64,000 nt of DNA. Source: Acanthococcus lagerstroemiae (taxonomy: Eukaryota; Arthropoda; Insecta; Hemiptera; Eriococcidae). The DNA is taken from NCBI GenBank assembly GCA_031841125.1, contig CM063113.1:58769211-58833210 (forward strand). The letters are read 5' to 3'. Of this stretch, positions 1 to 12,789 are shown piece by piece. The position numbers and the translations under genes were made by a program. Positions within the stretch are counted from its first letter, which is position 1. Each line of letters starts with the position of its first letter. The notes beneath the pieces were generated by a model that saw only the letters and a list, made by a program, of their open reading frames with translations, ran no database searches and was not told the origin of the DNA.

Positions 1-1879
1 GTGTCTGCATTAAAGCGAATACTCTCGAATCAGATTGAAAACTAATAACAGGTATTCTCTTCACAGAATAATTAGAGAGAGAAGCAATATATTGTAATGC
101 GAATAATGTAATTATATCCTAATAAATAATTATAAACTGAATTTGTGTTTGAAAGTAGTTGGGAATGCTTACTTTTACTCGCATTCAGTGAGCTAGGTAA
201 ACGTATGTGAAGGCATTATGTATATTTTTTAATATTTCTAGCATTATATGACCATGAAAATTAGAAACCACTAGGGGAGAGGCACCTAAGCTGGCGCACC
301 TAATAGTTGAGCCTTCGTATCTCAGCTCCTAATCATCCAACGATCACCAAATTTCCTCATTTTGTTCCCTAAGAGAAGTATGGATTGGATTACCCGTCCG
401 AGAACAGAGATCAGATATAATCCAAAAGGTTACCATAAAACCATAAACAACCGTGTAAATTCTGAAGTAAATTGTTATTTAACCTAATTTGTGGTTATTA
501 ACCGGATGAGTTTTTTAATGTATCCGCATAACATAAGTGATTTTGCATTAACCAAACAGTTAAGTATAGTTATTACGGCGCCCTCGAGAAGAAATCTAAG
601 CTTGTGGAGAAAACAGAAAAGAAATAATATTTTTTGGTGCTTTTTACCAGGACTTTCTTAAAAATCACGATTTTATGCTCGGTGGCTCAATAAAATATCC
701 AGACAATGTAAAAAAAAAACGTATATAATGTAACAAAAAGATCAGACGATGAAGAGTCCGGGCCCGGGTGGATTCTCCTTCTCCCGTCTCTTCCAAATCC
801 TAGTTATTAATTTTTTTTTCGTTGATTTCGAATACCCATAGTATGTATAACAATAACAGATTTTGCAACAACCATGACATCACCATAACGGACATCACGA
901 ATTCTTCAATAATCACAACATATCCGTAAAAGATATCCCAACTGATTCAGTTTCCACCGCCCTAGTAAGTAATCACATTATAGGAAGAAAAAAAATCGCA
1001 TCAGATTATTCTCAAATCACATTGCTTAGATAAAAAAGATCCAATTATTTTCAGATCAGATCTTCTGGAAGAAAAAAGCAAATCGGTGATTAAATCAAAG
1101 ATCTCCAAACTTTACCAGACCAGATCGATGATCCGTACCAGATTATGGCTCAAAACAAAATTTCGAGATTTCTGTGAAGTTAGACTGACCGACGCTTTAC
1201 TCATATGTTCTCATTGCCTTTCAATATGTCCGTGTCATATAGTTGAGAAGTATTAAGAATAGAGAGAAAAAGAGAAAACCGCAGTGAATTCAAAATGAGA
1301 ATGTACAACGATCTGTAAACAAAATTAGAATTCATCACCCCTCCTCCATGAATTTGGTGAAAAGTCGATTTTTAAAGGCGTATAATTAACTGTTTCATTG
1401 GGATAAGGTTAACCAACAATTAAAATAGATATTAGATATTACATTAGGTTCTTGAAAGTCAACAAATAAAAATTAATAATGCAAAACCGTAGAAAAAGAA
1501 GAATAATGATTCACCTTCCCGCTTTTCTGGCTCGTAGCGCGACCCCTTCTACAGTGAAGTGGACACGCGGGGCAAAGTATCAAATTTCAAGCTAAAATGC
1601 CACAAGTTTTGACTGTTTTGGCCTTCTGCTAGTAGGAGGCAAACCGTTCACTTACGAGAGCCAATGTCCCTATATGCCACCCCTCGGCCGCACTGTTGCA
1701 CACCGAGTCGAATAACAAGTCAGAAGAAAAATAAAATCAATTGATTGAAAACATCACATTTGATCTGAGTTGGCCCCGATTTGGACTCTCCCCAATCCAC
1801 ATTTCACGGTAAGAATGATAATGTTCTTATTCTAAAATTTTAAGTTATTTTCATGCATATACAAGGTGTCTCTTTTGCA
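1..1879. other. Intergenic DNA, no gene seen
   Basis: AT-rich sequence without a long reading frame, a splice-consistent exon or a recognisable repeat boundary. Purine- and pyrimidine-rich patches occur around 700-1100. It ends where the left arm of the long inverted repeat begins. Confidence 0.5.
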
Positions 1880-4095
1880 ATGACCCCCGTCCACCCGGTA
1901 AGGAGGCAACCACCCTGACAATATGTAGATATATTTGCATACTCTTAGTTTTGAAGGGCTGAGTTATGATCAAATTTTGAAAAGTTTTCTATCTTTGGAA
2001 TTCTTTTTCTTCGCACGACTGGAAATAGGAAAATGGTACTAGTAAGTAGCAGTAGAGGGCAGTTGTGGTAATCACAGAAAAAAAAATGATCGGAATCGGT
2101 TCAAATGGGTGTTCATAAAATCAGTTTTAGTGCAAATTATTTCAGAAAATTTTCACCTTTTTTTTCAATTTCCCGTGAAACTTGTCCTCTTAAGCTCCTG
2201 TTTTTTCATTTGCAATAAATTGTACATCAAATTTTCCATAAAAACGGCCCTTAGCAACTTTCTTGTATCTGGATTAGAGCTGCTCAACATGGAGTTCTAG
2301 ATATCCCCGTTAAGTATTATTACTTTTTCACACATATGCACAGACCTTATGAAGATAATAATCATCTTCTTCAGGTACTTTACCACCTCACAGAGTTCTA
2401 TCGTTTATGAGGCTTATTCACCTCTCTCCTTTCACCTATTTAACCCATATTTGAAATTGAGGCCCATGCAATAAGGGGAGGGGATTCTAGTATCTTGTAA
2501 AGTTTAATATGGGTATCCAATAATTGGTACCAAAAGTCGCTAAATTCGGTTTTGGTAACATTTCGGTCATATTCCTCGAATTGAGGCGCATACCAATGGG
2601 AAGGAGGTGCAAGATGACAGTTAAGGTAACCACACAGAAAAAGATTAAAGATCATGGAATGTGGTTGAACAGATTTTCATAAAATAAAATTTACTTAGTA
2701 CGAAATTATTGATACATATTTTTTTTATTGCCCATAAAACTTGCTTTTTCAAGATGCTAAATTTTAATTAGCAATAAATTCCTCTTGCACCGTCTTCTTC
2801 CCCACCCCAATATCTCATTCACTTTACAGATTAAAAAATGTTCAATTAAAGGAATTTATTCTCATACATTTAAGAATTTTACAAAAATTGTTTTTGAGGG
2901 ATATTTTAAACATTTTCCGAATATGTTACAAAAATTGTTCAAACAGGTCTCCATTACGTTCTGAACATTTGGCCCGTCGAATTACTGAAATAGTACACGC
3001 TTCCAGCGCATCTGTATGTTCTCTTATCTAGTTTATGACTTCCTGTAGCAATAATTTCGCAATTCTGTCGTATAATCGCAATCAACCTGAATATGGGGGA
3101 AAACTTTTTCCATTATTCATAAATATAAGACCATAACCCAGCTGGTTCCTCTATCCCTGTCAGCAACAATTTGTTGGGCCTAGATTCTTTAATCTACATA
3201 AATAACATATCCGTCATCACTAAATTAATACCCCCCCCCCCCAGAATATTACAGTAAATAGGAAATATACCGACATTTCCCAGTACAGTTTTGTACTAAG
3301 TGAAATTTATTTTATGAAAATCATGCTCAACCACTTTCCATGATCTTTAATTCTATTCTGTGTAGTTACCACAACTGTCATCTTGCACATCCTTCCCATC
3401 GGTATGCGCCACAGTTCGGGGAATGTGGCCAAAATGTTACCAAAACCAAATTTAGCGATCTTTAGAACCAATTATTGGATACCCATATTAAACTTTACAA
3501 AATACTAGACCCCTTCCTTGCACGGGCCTCCATTTCAAATATGGGGTAAGTATATGAAAGGAGGGAGTTAAATAAGCCTCCGTAAACGATATAACTCTGT
3601 GAAGTGGTAAAGTAGCTGAAGAAGATTATTATCATCTCCATAAGGTCTGTGCATCTGTGTTAAAAAGTAATAAATTCTCAACGGGGATCTTAAACCATTT
3701 TGAGTAGTTCTAGCCCAGATATAAGAAAATTGCTAATGACCTTTCTTATGGGAAATTCAATATACAATCTATTGAGATACAAAAATAGTAGCTTAAGAGG
3801 GTAAGTTTCACGAGAAGTTGAAAAAATGTGAAAATGTTCTGATATAATTTGTACTAAAACTGATTTTATGAACACTTTATTGAACCCATTCCGACCATTT
3901 TTTTTCTGTTCTTACCGCAACCACCCTCTATTATTACCTACTGGTACCATTTTTCTGTCTACCTCCAGTCGTGAGAAGAAGAAAAAAATTCGAATATAGA
4001 AAACTTCAAAATTTGACCATAACTCCTTCAAAAGTAAGAGTATACAAACATATCTACATATTATCGGGGTCGGTTGCCTCCCGTCCACCTGCACA
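1880..4095. mobile_element. Long-inverted-repeat (foldback-like) element, no transposase
   Basis: Two arms of about 800 bp (roughly 1880-2701 and 3293-4095) are reverse complements of each other with moderate divergence, separated by a spacer of about 590 bp. The similarity is visible in DNA and in translation: the same short peptide beginning MFIKSVLVQIISE is read on + from 2109 and on - from 3875. Outer edges share a GGAGGCAACC / GGTTGCCTCC block next to CGTCCACC; inner edges share CTTAGTAC / GTACTAAG. No transposase frame is present, and I could not fix the target duplication, so the superfamily is undetermined. The short frames inside the arms are not convincing genes. Confidence 0.7.
2702..3292. 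other. Spacer of the long inverted repeat
   Basis: Unique AT-rich loop between the arms, with a C12 run at about 3231-3242. No coding potential seen. Confidence 0.4.
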
Positions 4096-6205
4096 TTACG
4101 ACCGTATGTGACATATTATAACGAAGCGAAAGAAGCAGAATTTTATTTGTGTAGACAGTTGAAATTATAATCCTGGATGAACTATTCTAAGATACTGATT
4201 TGAGATACTGCGTTGCGTTTCATATCTGACTTCATTCGGAATCAAAGAAATCAAAATTTCAGTGGGTGTTTCACGGATTGATATTTTTTCTTGAATGTGC
4301 GGGTTCTATTGATACTGACCTCTTCGTATTCCAGTATCACACGAATGTTTTCAGAAAATTTAACCACCACTTTCTCTTAATTTAGCTACGAATTCCTAAT
4401 TTCTGACATTTCATGAGTCTTCATTACGAATGGTTAGAGAATCTGATACTGATGAAATTTTTAGGTCACGAAGTCAGTGTCATAGAAGTGTCTGTCGATA
4501 ATGCTCGAGAAAGTATGATGGGAGTCCAACAAACAAGCGTAAATAGCTGACCTAGAATGTGAAGGCTCATGGGGAGGCTCATAAGGATCAAAATAATACT
4601 GAAAACATTAAAGAGAAGATTTAGGAAAGCTGAGCCCCTTAACCCCCTCCTATTTGCACCTACGCCAACAAAAGTAAACTCAGGAAACACTTTGTCAAGA
4701 AAGCAAATTTCCATTCCAACACGACAAAATACATGCAAAAATTTTAGTTCATATCCTGCAAAAGTTAATGTTTTGATCACCCTGTAGTATTAGCTAGATA
4801 TTTTGGAAAAGCATACGTTATCAAATCCAATTCGTATTATTTATTTTAGTTTTTGTGAAATAGAGCAATAATTACTAACTGCACATTATCCAAATTGAAT
4901 AAAACTGGTATTGTAAGGGGCAGGAAGGCAAAACCTTGCACACGTTCTTTAGATAAATTGATTATTTCTTGCCGTTTCTATGTATTTTCTTTCAAGATAA
5001 ACGAAGAACCTGTTTGGGCACAAATATTCGTGGGTACCACAGAGACATGGGCACCATCTTAAATACTGAGTTGAGAAAAATACTAATTTTAATTGAGGAA
5101 CCTGATCTAGACCTTGCCAGAGAAAATTCTCGACACCTACATGCCTCGTGTCAGGTGAACTTCCGGTTATTACTGAAGAATTTTTAAGTCAGCTTGATTT
5201 CATTTACATACTTTTTTTCTTTTCTAACTGACGCTGAAATTGATTACGTCATAAGTAGAAATATGCAAATTTTCATAATTTAAGCAGGTCCCAATCATTT
5301 GATAAGCTTCTACCTTTTTTCATTGTATGCATTTTTGACATTCTTACTTCCTATATTCTAGTGGAAAGCTGTGTAGGCATGAAGCCAATTTATTTATTAA
5401 ACATTTCTGTGAATTTGTAGTCGTCGGAGGGAGGTCTAAGGAAAGGCTTGCTGATGAATATACATTTTTATTTGAAATAAATTCTCACAGAAACTAAGAA
5501 TAATCCAGGAGACTCGTGAGACATTTATGACCGGGGGAGTGTCATGTTCAAATTTTCTTTGAACTGGCCAAAAATGCCTAATGGGTTCAAAAAGGAATAC
5601 CAAATCACTGAACCTCTCCCTCTCTCGCTCCCTTCAGCAAGCCTCTGGTACCATCTAATAGATATTATTAAAAAGCGTATAGTGTGATCTTATTGGCCGT
5701 ATTTGGGTCAACTGTATCATTGATTTCTATATCTGTCAAATGTCCAAGCTATTCCAGAAGATTACATCAGGCTACCTTCATAATATCTGAAAATGTTCGT
5801 AGACAGAATTTTTTCTTCTTTTGTAAAGCGGTATGATGCTTTTAATTTTTGAGATTCACGAAACAGCTGTAAATTTACTATCCCATTGAAAAAGACAAGC
5901 GAAATTAAAAACACATTGTGGATTTAGAGACTCATCAGTTCTTATTCAAGTACTATTACGATATTTGGCCCACTATCAAAGTCAATCTGTTCATTAGTAA
6001 AATAATGACATTGTACCCCAAGTTCACCTATACGAGCATAACCTACAAACAACCTTAAATAATTGAACTTTTCACGCTGACAATCAGTTATTAGAAATAA
6101 ATTCTCATGCAAATTAAAAGTTGTCTCTTTATTCTTGAAAATGAGTAGTATTGTTAGTTATCCGCATTTGAAATTTATAATTACATCGAAGCAGATATAG
6201 GCGAT
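4096..6205. other. Intergenic DNA upstream of gene A
   Basis: No gene seen. A stretch around 4560-4680 (containing GAGCCCCTTAACCCCCTCC) resembles the dispersed sequence in intron 2 of genes C and D near 24300, suggesting an old shared repeat. Confidence 0.35.
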
Positions 6206-6213
6206 TATAAATA
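6206..6213 (+). promoter_or_regulatory. TATA box of gene A
   Basis: TATAAATA lies 117 bp before the ATG of the signal-peptide exon. The equivalent position in the four paralogous genes also carries TATAAATA or TATAAAG. Confidence 0.6.
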
Positions 6214-6322
6214 AAAAAGATCCATTGAAATGTTATTTAATCGATCATAATAACGTTTGTAGTGTTGATATTACAGATCGGAGTTTTGATAATATTTATT
6301 CGTGAATGCAAGAATTTCTTAA

Positions 6323-6370
6323 ATGAAGTCGCAAATAATTTTTGGTTTAATCTCGATCTTCTCAATGGAG
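6323..6370 (+). CDS. Gene A exon 1: signal peptide exon
   Basis: ATG followed by exactly 16 codons (MKSQIIFGLISIFSME) and a GT donor (GTAGAC), phase 0. The peptide is a basic residue plus a hydrophobic core, as in a signal peptide. Length and phase are identical to the first exons of genes B-E although the residues differ, which is why I assign it to the exon at 7681 about 1.3 kb downstream. Splicing is inferred, not observed. Confidence 0.65.
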
Positions 6371-7680
6371 GTAGACACCTATTTTCTATACCTACATACA
6401 TTTTTTAAATTATATCGAATGTAGCATGTACCTAGCCTATCTATTTACTCGCTATTTCTCTCATTCGTTTGTAGCTAATTCGTTTGTATTCAGGGAAGAA
6501 ACCGAGTACATATTGGTATTTGCAGTCTTTTACTGGGATAGAAGAACAAAAATAGGATGGGTATTAGTGTGCCACTAATTTTACCAACTTCTGAATTCTG
6601 ATGGGTGTCTGATAGATTCGTGTTCCTTTTACTTGTAAAGTTAAATGTGGAAAATTTCAGCTTGATCGGATAATATAAATAAGTGACACATCTTGACCCC
6701 TTTTTCTTATAAGGAGATATATTCAATTTTCATTGCTTTACTTTTATGGGGCCTCGATCAGGTAGATTTCAACACGTCATTTATTGACAGTGATTGAATA
6801 TAACATAGTTTGAATATGCGATATAGATTGATGGTTCCGGGGTGGGGGATATGATCTACAAATTTTATTCTTTCTATCTTTGTATGTATATATCTCATTC
6901 GTAGACTCACTACTATAGGTATACTACAGGAAGAAATTGTAATTCCTTCCAGTGGTAAATCAAAGAAAACATTATTTTTTACATTTGATACTCGTAGCAT
7001 ACACCCCTTGCAATACAAGAAACGTATTTTGTTCACATTCAAAGACGCAAAGCCCATCCAAAGATCACGAAGTTTTCTGAACTACTAAATTTTTATCCAA
7101 GAGAAGAGCTAAAACTGTCTTTACAGCTTCATTTCTTTCTGCGAGCGGGAGAAAATAATCTCGAATTTTTCAGAATTTCTATTTTTAATTTTTATACCAT
7201 TTCCTGAATCACATCGCTGGATCTATGAACCCACATATCTTCCGTCCCAATAGATGTCTACTTCATTTCGATTCCCCCTGCGAACTACGTACTCAGAGGA
7301 GGAAGGAGGGTTCAAAATTGAAAGAATTAAGTAATACATTGTAGTACTTAGCTCATTTCTCTTAATTGGTATAATTCTCTAACGCTTCAGTTCTTGAACT
7401 GGAGCCGAATTAACACCGCAAGAACAGGTTCAGGGACCTTGAACCTCTAATATCTATGTTGGGTTTTGCGGCATGATGGGATCCCCTACAAATTTTAAAC
7501 TTGAAGTCAGAGGTTGAATTTTAATGTTAGTTATCACTACCCTCAACCACCTCGAAGTTCCACTTGTTTTCCTCTAGATTTCCATATGTACCCAGACTAT
7601 GATAGTACTGTTGGCACATAATTTCTATCCACTTTCCGAATTCTGTTTTGTTTTCTTCTAATTATACTATTTATTTTCAG
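6371..7680 (+). other. Gene A intron 1
   Basis: GT..AG intron ending in TTATTTTCAG. Small open frames on both strands inside it show no family resemblance and are probably noise. Confidence 0.5.
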
Positions 7681-8058
7681 ATCAGTGATCATTCGGTAGT
7701 AATGGCTCCACTGACCCGAACAAAGTTCGTGAAAGAATTACCCTCTACGACAAATGAACTATTCTCTTATTTCAAACGGATTCGCGCCGATGACTCTGTC
7801 GGGTACGACGAACTGAAGTGGGCCGTTTCTGGTGCAATAACAACGTGCAAATTTCCGACAAAAGGAATGCTATCGCACCATTTGAAGAACATGTACTTTC
7901 TGATTGAATTATTCGAAGTTATTACAGAACTTCCACAGGACAAAGATGTACGTTCCACAATTGTAAAAATCATAGATCAGTCACCACACGTACAACAAAT
8001 CATGCACGAAGCGATGCGCTTGCAGGATGTGGACCCTGATTTCTTTTATGTATCAAAA
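7681..8058 (+). CDS. Gene A exon 2: first helical module of a secreted protein
   Basis: Phase-0 exon of 126 codons between TTATTTTCAG and the donor GTTAGT. It starts ISDHSVVMAPLTRTKF, aligning with the ISDAHGS..LTRDVF start of exon 2 in genes C and D. The module core is LSHHLKNMYFLIELFEVI, followed by DVRSTIVKIIDQSPHVQQIM, matching the H..N..F.L..F and V..FP.L pattern of the paralogues. The protein should be about 410 residues after joining exons 1-3. The family is not one I recognise; secretion follows from exon 1. Without the paralogues this exon would look like an isolated 160-codon frame beginning inside the intron. Confidence 0.75.
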
Positions 8059-8145
8059 GTTAGTATAAAATATTTCTATAAGATTGAGTTTAATTTTACA
8101 TTTACAAAACGTTCAATCATGTTACACTAGATTGAGAATGACTTG

Positions 8146-8402
8146 AAAATGTATCATAGGCGCCGAATTATGGAAAATATTGGGGGGGGGGGAGGCAGAA
8201 TCAGTCGGAGCGCGTTTTTTTGTTGATTATTTTACTGAGACGCGTCTGATATTTTTCATTTTCTTTTTTGGTAAATCTAAACATTGATGGTAAAATTTGA
8301 TGTACTTTTTCCAATTTGAGTTGAAAATAGTGTTAATGGGGGGGGGGAATGCCCCCCCCCCCAAAAAAAAAAAGTTCCAAGTCGGCGCCTATAAAATGTA
8401 TC
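8146..8402. mobile_element. Mutator-type MITE (237 bp) with 10-bp target duplication
   Basis: Element 8156-8392 has terminal inverted repeats ATAGGCGCCGA / TCGGCGCCTAT and is flanked by perfect 10-bp direct repeats AAAATGTATC (8146-8155 and 8393-8402). A 9-11 bp duplication is typical of Mutator-like elements. It holds long G runs (about 8184-8193 and 8338-8347) and a C12 run (8353-8362) that can pair. It is noncoding and lies in intron 2 of gene A. Confidence 0.75.
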
Positions 8403-8490
8403 CAAAGATAAAATAATTCCTGGTCATTAATTTCATAAAAGATTACAATAAAATGAACCCAATATGCGGTTGCTAGTTCTGTGTAGGTCA

Positions 8491-11000
8491 GGTCCGTAAC
8501 CAGGGAGAGGGCGCAAAGGGAAACGCTCCCTAGCTGGGCTCTTTGCCCCCTGGCTAAACTCGTTTATTTTAACATTTCACTTTAAAAATAAAGCTCTTAA
8601 CTCCAAGGCCATCTGTATTAAAAATCTTGATAACACTGTTTTGCAAAATTTCGCTTTTTTTTTGCTCAAAAATAAAAATATACGAATCTAGAAGCATTTT
8701 TAACGGGTTTTTCTTGGCACATCAGGATTTTTATGTTAAAGTTTCGAAGAACATGAAAAAATGCCGAAATTGCACACTTTTTAGTCTACTCTGAAAAGCA
8801 ACAAAAACCCTCATCAAAAAAAATGTTTAAATGCTGTCGTACTCTCTGATACTTACACAAACAATTTTCCAGTCAATTGGTTCAGAAATAAATGATTGAG
8901 AAATTCAGATGTAAGCAATTGCTGTAATACAATATAGTCCTGATCTAAAAGTATTTAACAAAAATGCTCGTTTTTGGTAGCCAATCAACATTATCCATGT
9001 TAAACATTACGATTCTTAAACTGTTTTTTATGCTGAATTCAATGTCGTAAACTATTTATGGATAGCACTTCAGAATTTTTCTTCATTTTATTTGCATTCT
9101 GAAAACGGTTAAAATGGCATTCTTTAACCTGTACAACAGCAGTTAAACGGTAGGTCAGAATATTTTTTGCACTTGAACTGTAAAAGTTCAGTAACAATAA
9201 GAAAAACATGGCTTGTTAGAAGATGCTTTAATGGGTACTTTATTTTATTTTTTGTGTACAAATCTGAATCCATTTCGCTTTTCAAAGTCCAACAGTAGTC
9301 TGCTAACATTTGCACTACATCGTTTCAAGTACTTGCTGCTAGCTGAAGCGTTGCCATTCTGTGAAAACCCACGGAAAATTTGTTTCAACTAGGAGTATTT
9401 TTTATTAAATAACCAATTTCAACTTTTGTTTCGGTCAATCATAACTTCTTTCCATACTTTACGTATATTTCTTACGAGCGTGCAAAGTTCCCTCATCGTG
9501 GTATAATTCTACGTACTTTTTTCACAGGCTCGTAATTATTCTCGGTCGCATGCAAGTGTACTAATTTTTCAAATAAAATATTCTCTGAATCTTCCTCTTT
9601 TCAGTACTTCTCATCTTCAACCCGCTGGAGCGGGTTAAAACTTCAAAAATATGAGAACGTGTGTAAAGTTACTCCAGTTGACAGTATTTTGAAATGAGAA
9701 ATCGAGCTGAAAACGGCAAAAATCTTGAACATTTATTCTTCCTTCTAAAATGCTGCGTTTTCCTGATATTTCGAAAAATTCCTCATAATTATCGAACTCA
9801 TTTATAGGTCATAAAATAAGATATGCTTAAAATATGATGAAGAATTGCTGTTTTCGACACTTTTTTTTCACTTTTTAGAAGTTTCTCGATGTCTGGGAGA
9901 TTTCTCAAGGGCGGATTTGTATTCAGAATATCAAGATACATATAGGAATGACATTTTCATCTTTGAGCCTTTTTCGTGAAAAATTGTGTAATTTTAAATA
10001 AAAGCAAAATTTTAAAGTTATACACAGAAAATTTTTTACAGTTTTCTCATTTCTAATTAGCAACAGTGCTAGTATTCGAAATGAGTTTTTTTTTGTGTGG
10101 GGAGGGGGGTAAGAAAAGTCACAATTAGGAGTACAGTAGATCCTCAGTTATCCAACTTAATCGGGGCGAAGCGATGTCGGTTACGTTAAAAAGTCGGATA
10201 ATTGATTTTACGATTTTTTTTTTTTGAAAAAAGTGAAGTACATACATACATAAATAAGCTTCGGATGAAAAAAATTAAATACGCCATAAAAACACAAAAA
10301 AGTACAACTACCTACGAAACAAGAAAAGACTTCGATTTAAAAATTACATAGAATTTCCTTCTCAAAACAAAATTGTATGGTCAAAGGATTTAACATACAG
10401 CATTTCAGTAGTGGTAGGGGCGTTCAAGGTGTCCTGAGATACAGCCTATTTGGACGCTGTTAAGCGTAACAGAACCAAACGACATTTTTTGACAAAATGA
10501 GTTATTAGTACCGTTGAAAACAGCGTAAAAAGTAGAATTTTTCAAAATTGGGCCCCCGATTCGAAAATGTGTACCCATGTTGAAAAAAGCTTATCGTAAA
10601 CGCTATGTCATATAGTTTCTGTATGGCTCTTGAACTTCGAATCACGTATTCTCAAAAAACAGATTTTGTTGGTTGGTTCTGTTACGCTGAACAGCTACCA
10701 TTTGGTAGTCGTGTGTCGCATTGATGCGATTTCTCGACGCTACGTGAATTTTTGTATTCATTTCGATGCAAAATTTGGAAGAGGTCGGAAAAAAAAAATT
10801 AACCAACTTTTTGATGTCGAATAATCAACAGAAGTCGGATGAAATGTTTTGATCGGATAATCGCGAAGTCGGATAACCGAATGTCAGATAATCGAGGTTC
10901 TACTATTTAAAAATTTAAAATGTATGAAAAAGTCTTGCCCTCTCTGATCTGCAGTTTGCCCGCTGAGGATTCAGTCTGGTTACGGGCCTGATCTACAAAT
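8491..11000. mobile_element. Possible 2.5-kb non-autonomous DNA element
   Basis: TGTAGGTCAGGTCCGTAACC near 8491 is mirrored by GGTTACGGGCCTGATCTACA ending near 11000, an imperfect 20-bp inverted repeat. No transposase and no clear target duplication were found. It contains the pogo-like element at 10134, implying a nested insertion. Confidence 0.4.
10134..10905. mobile_element. pogo/Tigger-like non-autonomous element
   Basis: It begins CAGTAGATCCTCAGTTATCC directly after TA and ends with the degenerate inverse GGATAACCGA...ATCGAGGTTCTACT. This terminal pattern is typical of pogo/Tigger elements of the Tc1-mariner group, which duplicate TA. The right TA has been lost or mutated. The interior (about 770 bp) has only a 64-codon frame at 10630 and no DDE transposase. 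It lies in intron 2 of gene A. Confidence 0.65.
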
Positions 11001-11246
11001 GGTTCATTTTTTAAAACATTTCCACAAACAGTGATTGTCATCTTTTAACTCTGGTATAACTGTTTCACAAATCACATTCTTCCTTCATCATTTAATTGCG
11101 TGTCCGCCACCAGAAGGTAATCATGATTCCATATTTCATTTCATTTCAAATCATTTTTTGCAAATTCAATAATTAATATTTTTCGTACGCAGGAGTTGGA
11201 TTTCACCGACTGCTTGATATTTTACCAATTTTTTACTGCTTTTCAG

Positions 11247-12053
11247 GGTAAATTTGTCAAGAAAATTGGAATTCCTGAATCCTTGGTACAACTCGATTAC
11301 TCGGTGGTACGTGAGATTAGAAACTTCATCGAAGACATTAAACCACATTTGCAAAATGAGGCTCTTTCTAATCACTTCGGAAATGGACTTTTCATGATAT
11401 ACATGTACCAGAACATGCTCGATAACCAAGGCGAATTAAATACTCCGTATAAAGAACAGGTAGCTGAACTGGTTCCCATAATTATCGAAGACCTTTACAA
11501 CGAATCCGCTGATATCAAACGATACGTGGCAAAGATTCTCAATCCTGCGCATCAAAACAATGAAGCACATAAAGGCCGAACGAAGAATCGAAAATCGAAA
11601 TTGGAATCTGAATTAAACGAGAACATGGCTCATAAAATTTTTAAGCACGAAGACCCAGCTACTGAAGAAAATGGACTCATTTATGGTATTGAGCACCTGC
11701 CACCTGAGATATCCACGAAAATCAAAACTTTCCTCGAGGATATTCTCCCATTAATGCCGGAACGTAATCTAATCACTACTCACTTTAGAAATATGCTTGC
11801 TATATTTCGCGTGTATGATAAAATTGCTAAATTCAAAACAGAGAATGCGCCTGGTATGATGATAGTAGTAACTTTACCGCCAGAAATAGTAAAAGAACTT
11901 GAACAGCTATTTTATGATTTAAACCGCGAGACCGATGCGATAAACAAAATTCAAATCAAGGATGATATAGCAGAGAGAAAAAATACGACAAAAATGAAAG
12001 GTGGTACAACAGAGAGAAAAGACACGACGACCAAAAAACCACGAAAAACATAA
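11247..12053 (+). CDS. Gene A exon 3: modules two and three plus basic tail
   Basis: The acceptor is taken as the CAG ending at 11246, after a pyrimidine tract; a second in-frame CAG ends at 11192 and would add 18 codons. Module two is VREIRNFIEDIKPHLQNEAL then SNHFGNGLFMIYMYQNML; module three is LPPEISTKIKTFLEDILPL then TTHFRNMLAIFRVYDKI. Between them is a basic segment HKGRTKNRKSKLESE, and the C-terminus is Lys/Thr/Arg-rich with a repeated TERK(D/N)TT motif, ending in TKKPRKT. Stop TAA ends at 12053 and an AATAAA lies at 12145. The basic patches resemble nuclear-localisation signals, odd for a secreted protein. Function unknown. Confidence 0.8.
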   Translation, partial: GKFVKKIGIPESLVQLDYSVVREIRNFIEDIKPHLQNEALSNHFGNGLFMIYMYQNMLDNQGELNTPYKEQVAELVPIIIEDLYNESADIKRYVAKILNPAHQNNEAHKGRTKNRKSKLESELNENMAHKIFKHEDPATEENGLIYGIEHLPPEISTKIKTFLEDILPLMPERNLITTHFRNMLAIFRVYDKIAKFKTENAPGMMIVVTLPPEIVKELEQLFYDLNRETDAINKIQIKDDIAERKNTTKMKGGTTERKDTTTKKPRKT

Positions 12054-12144
12054 ACGATGCTAACGAATATTTTTTCAGCTGTTTTGTTCAGCCTTTGAAT
12101 GTTCACTGGTCGTGTTAATAATTATTGAAATTTGTTACTATAAA

Positions 12145-12150
12145 AATAAA
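12145..12150 (+). terminator. Polyadenylation signal, gene A
   Basis: AATAAA about 92 bp after the stop codon, within an A/T-rich tract. Confidence 0.5.
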
Positions 12151-12789
12151 TAATATTTTAAGCTGCTATCGAATTAATGTTTCACTCGTACGGAGGCCTA
12201 TCGTAGCAGGATCATAAAAGTTAATAATTTACACAAAAATAATAAATTTTCTGAATTAGTTTGTAATTGATTTTATTGGTTGGATAATACGATATGAATC
12301 AGATTGAAAACTTTTCCAGAAAAAGAAATATTGCCCATTTATTATCTCGAGTATGGAGTATGTGCGTATTTTTCAGAGAGTAAGATGTCAAATCCATTAT
12401 TATAACTGGAAGAGACCCATGGAAAAGCGATGCATTAGAGGAGAAAGTCCAAAAAGTATTCTCAAAATATTCATATGAAAAATATTTACCTCCGATGACT
12501 GAAATAAGTTATTAGCTTTCTGTTCGTCATATTATACAGTGTGGAACAGATCATCACGCAACATAGGAAAGTCCCAGAAAGTGCACGTTGATGTGTACCA
12601 CTGTGAAAAACGTCGTACTGGTGCAAATCAACACGCAAAACATTACCTAGTTTGGAATAATTTCATCGAAAATGTTTATAGTTTCCGAAGAATCTCAACG
12701 GGAATCTTTAGAAAACATTTCCAATGTTTCCCAAAGAATTTCATGAAAATTTTTCGAGAGAATCTTTCGCTAATTTTTGAAGAATAATA
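12151..12789. other. Intergenic DNA between gene A and a retroelement fragment
   Basis: No supported gene; the 82-codon frame at 12539 has no signature I recognise. Confidence 0.4.

Noticed and set aside
4466..4780. 104-codon minus-strand frame with hydrophobic segments
   Set aside because: Lies in noncoding DNA, has an overlapping frame on the other strand, no signal-exon partner, no module core, and resembles a dispersed intronic repeat.
8338..8362. Adjacent G and C runs as a possible assembly artefact
   Set aside because: They fall inside a MITE with perfect ends and target duplication, so the sequence is plausible although exact run lengths may be wrong.
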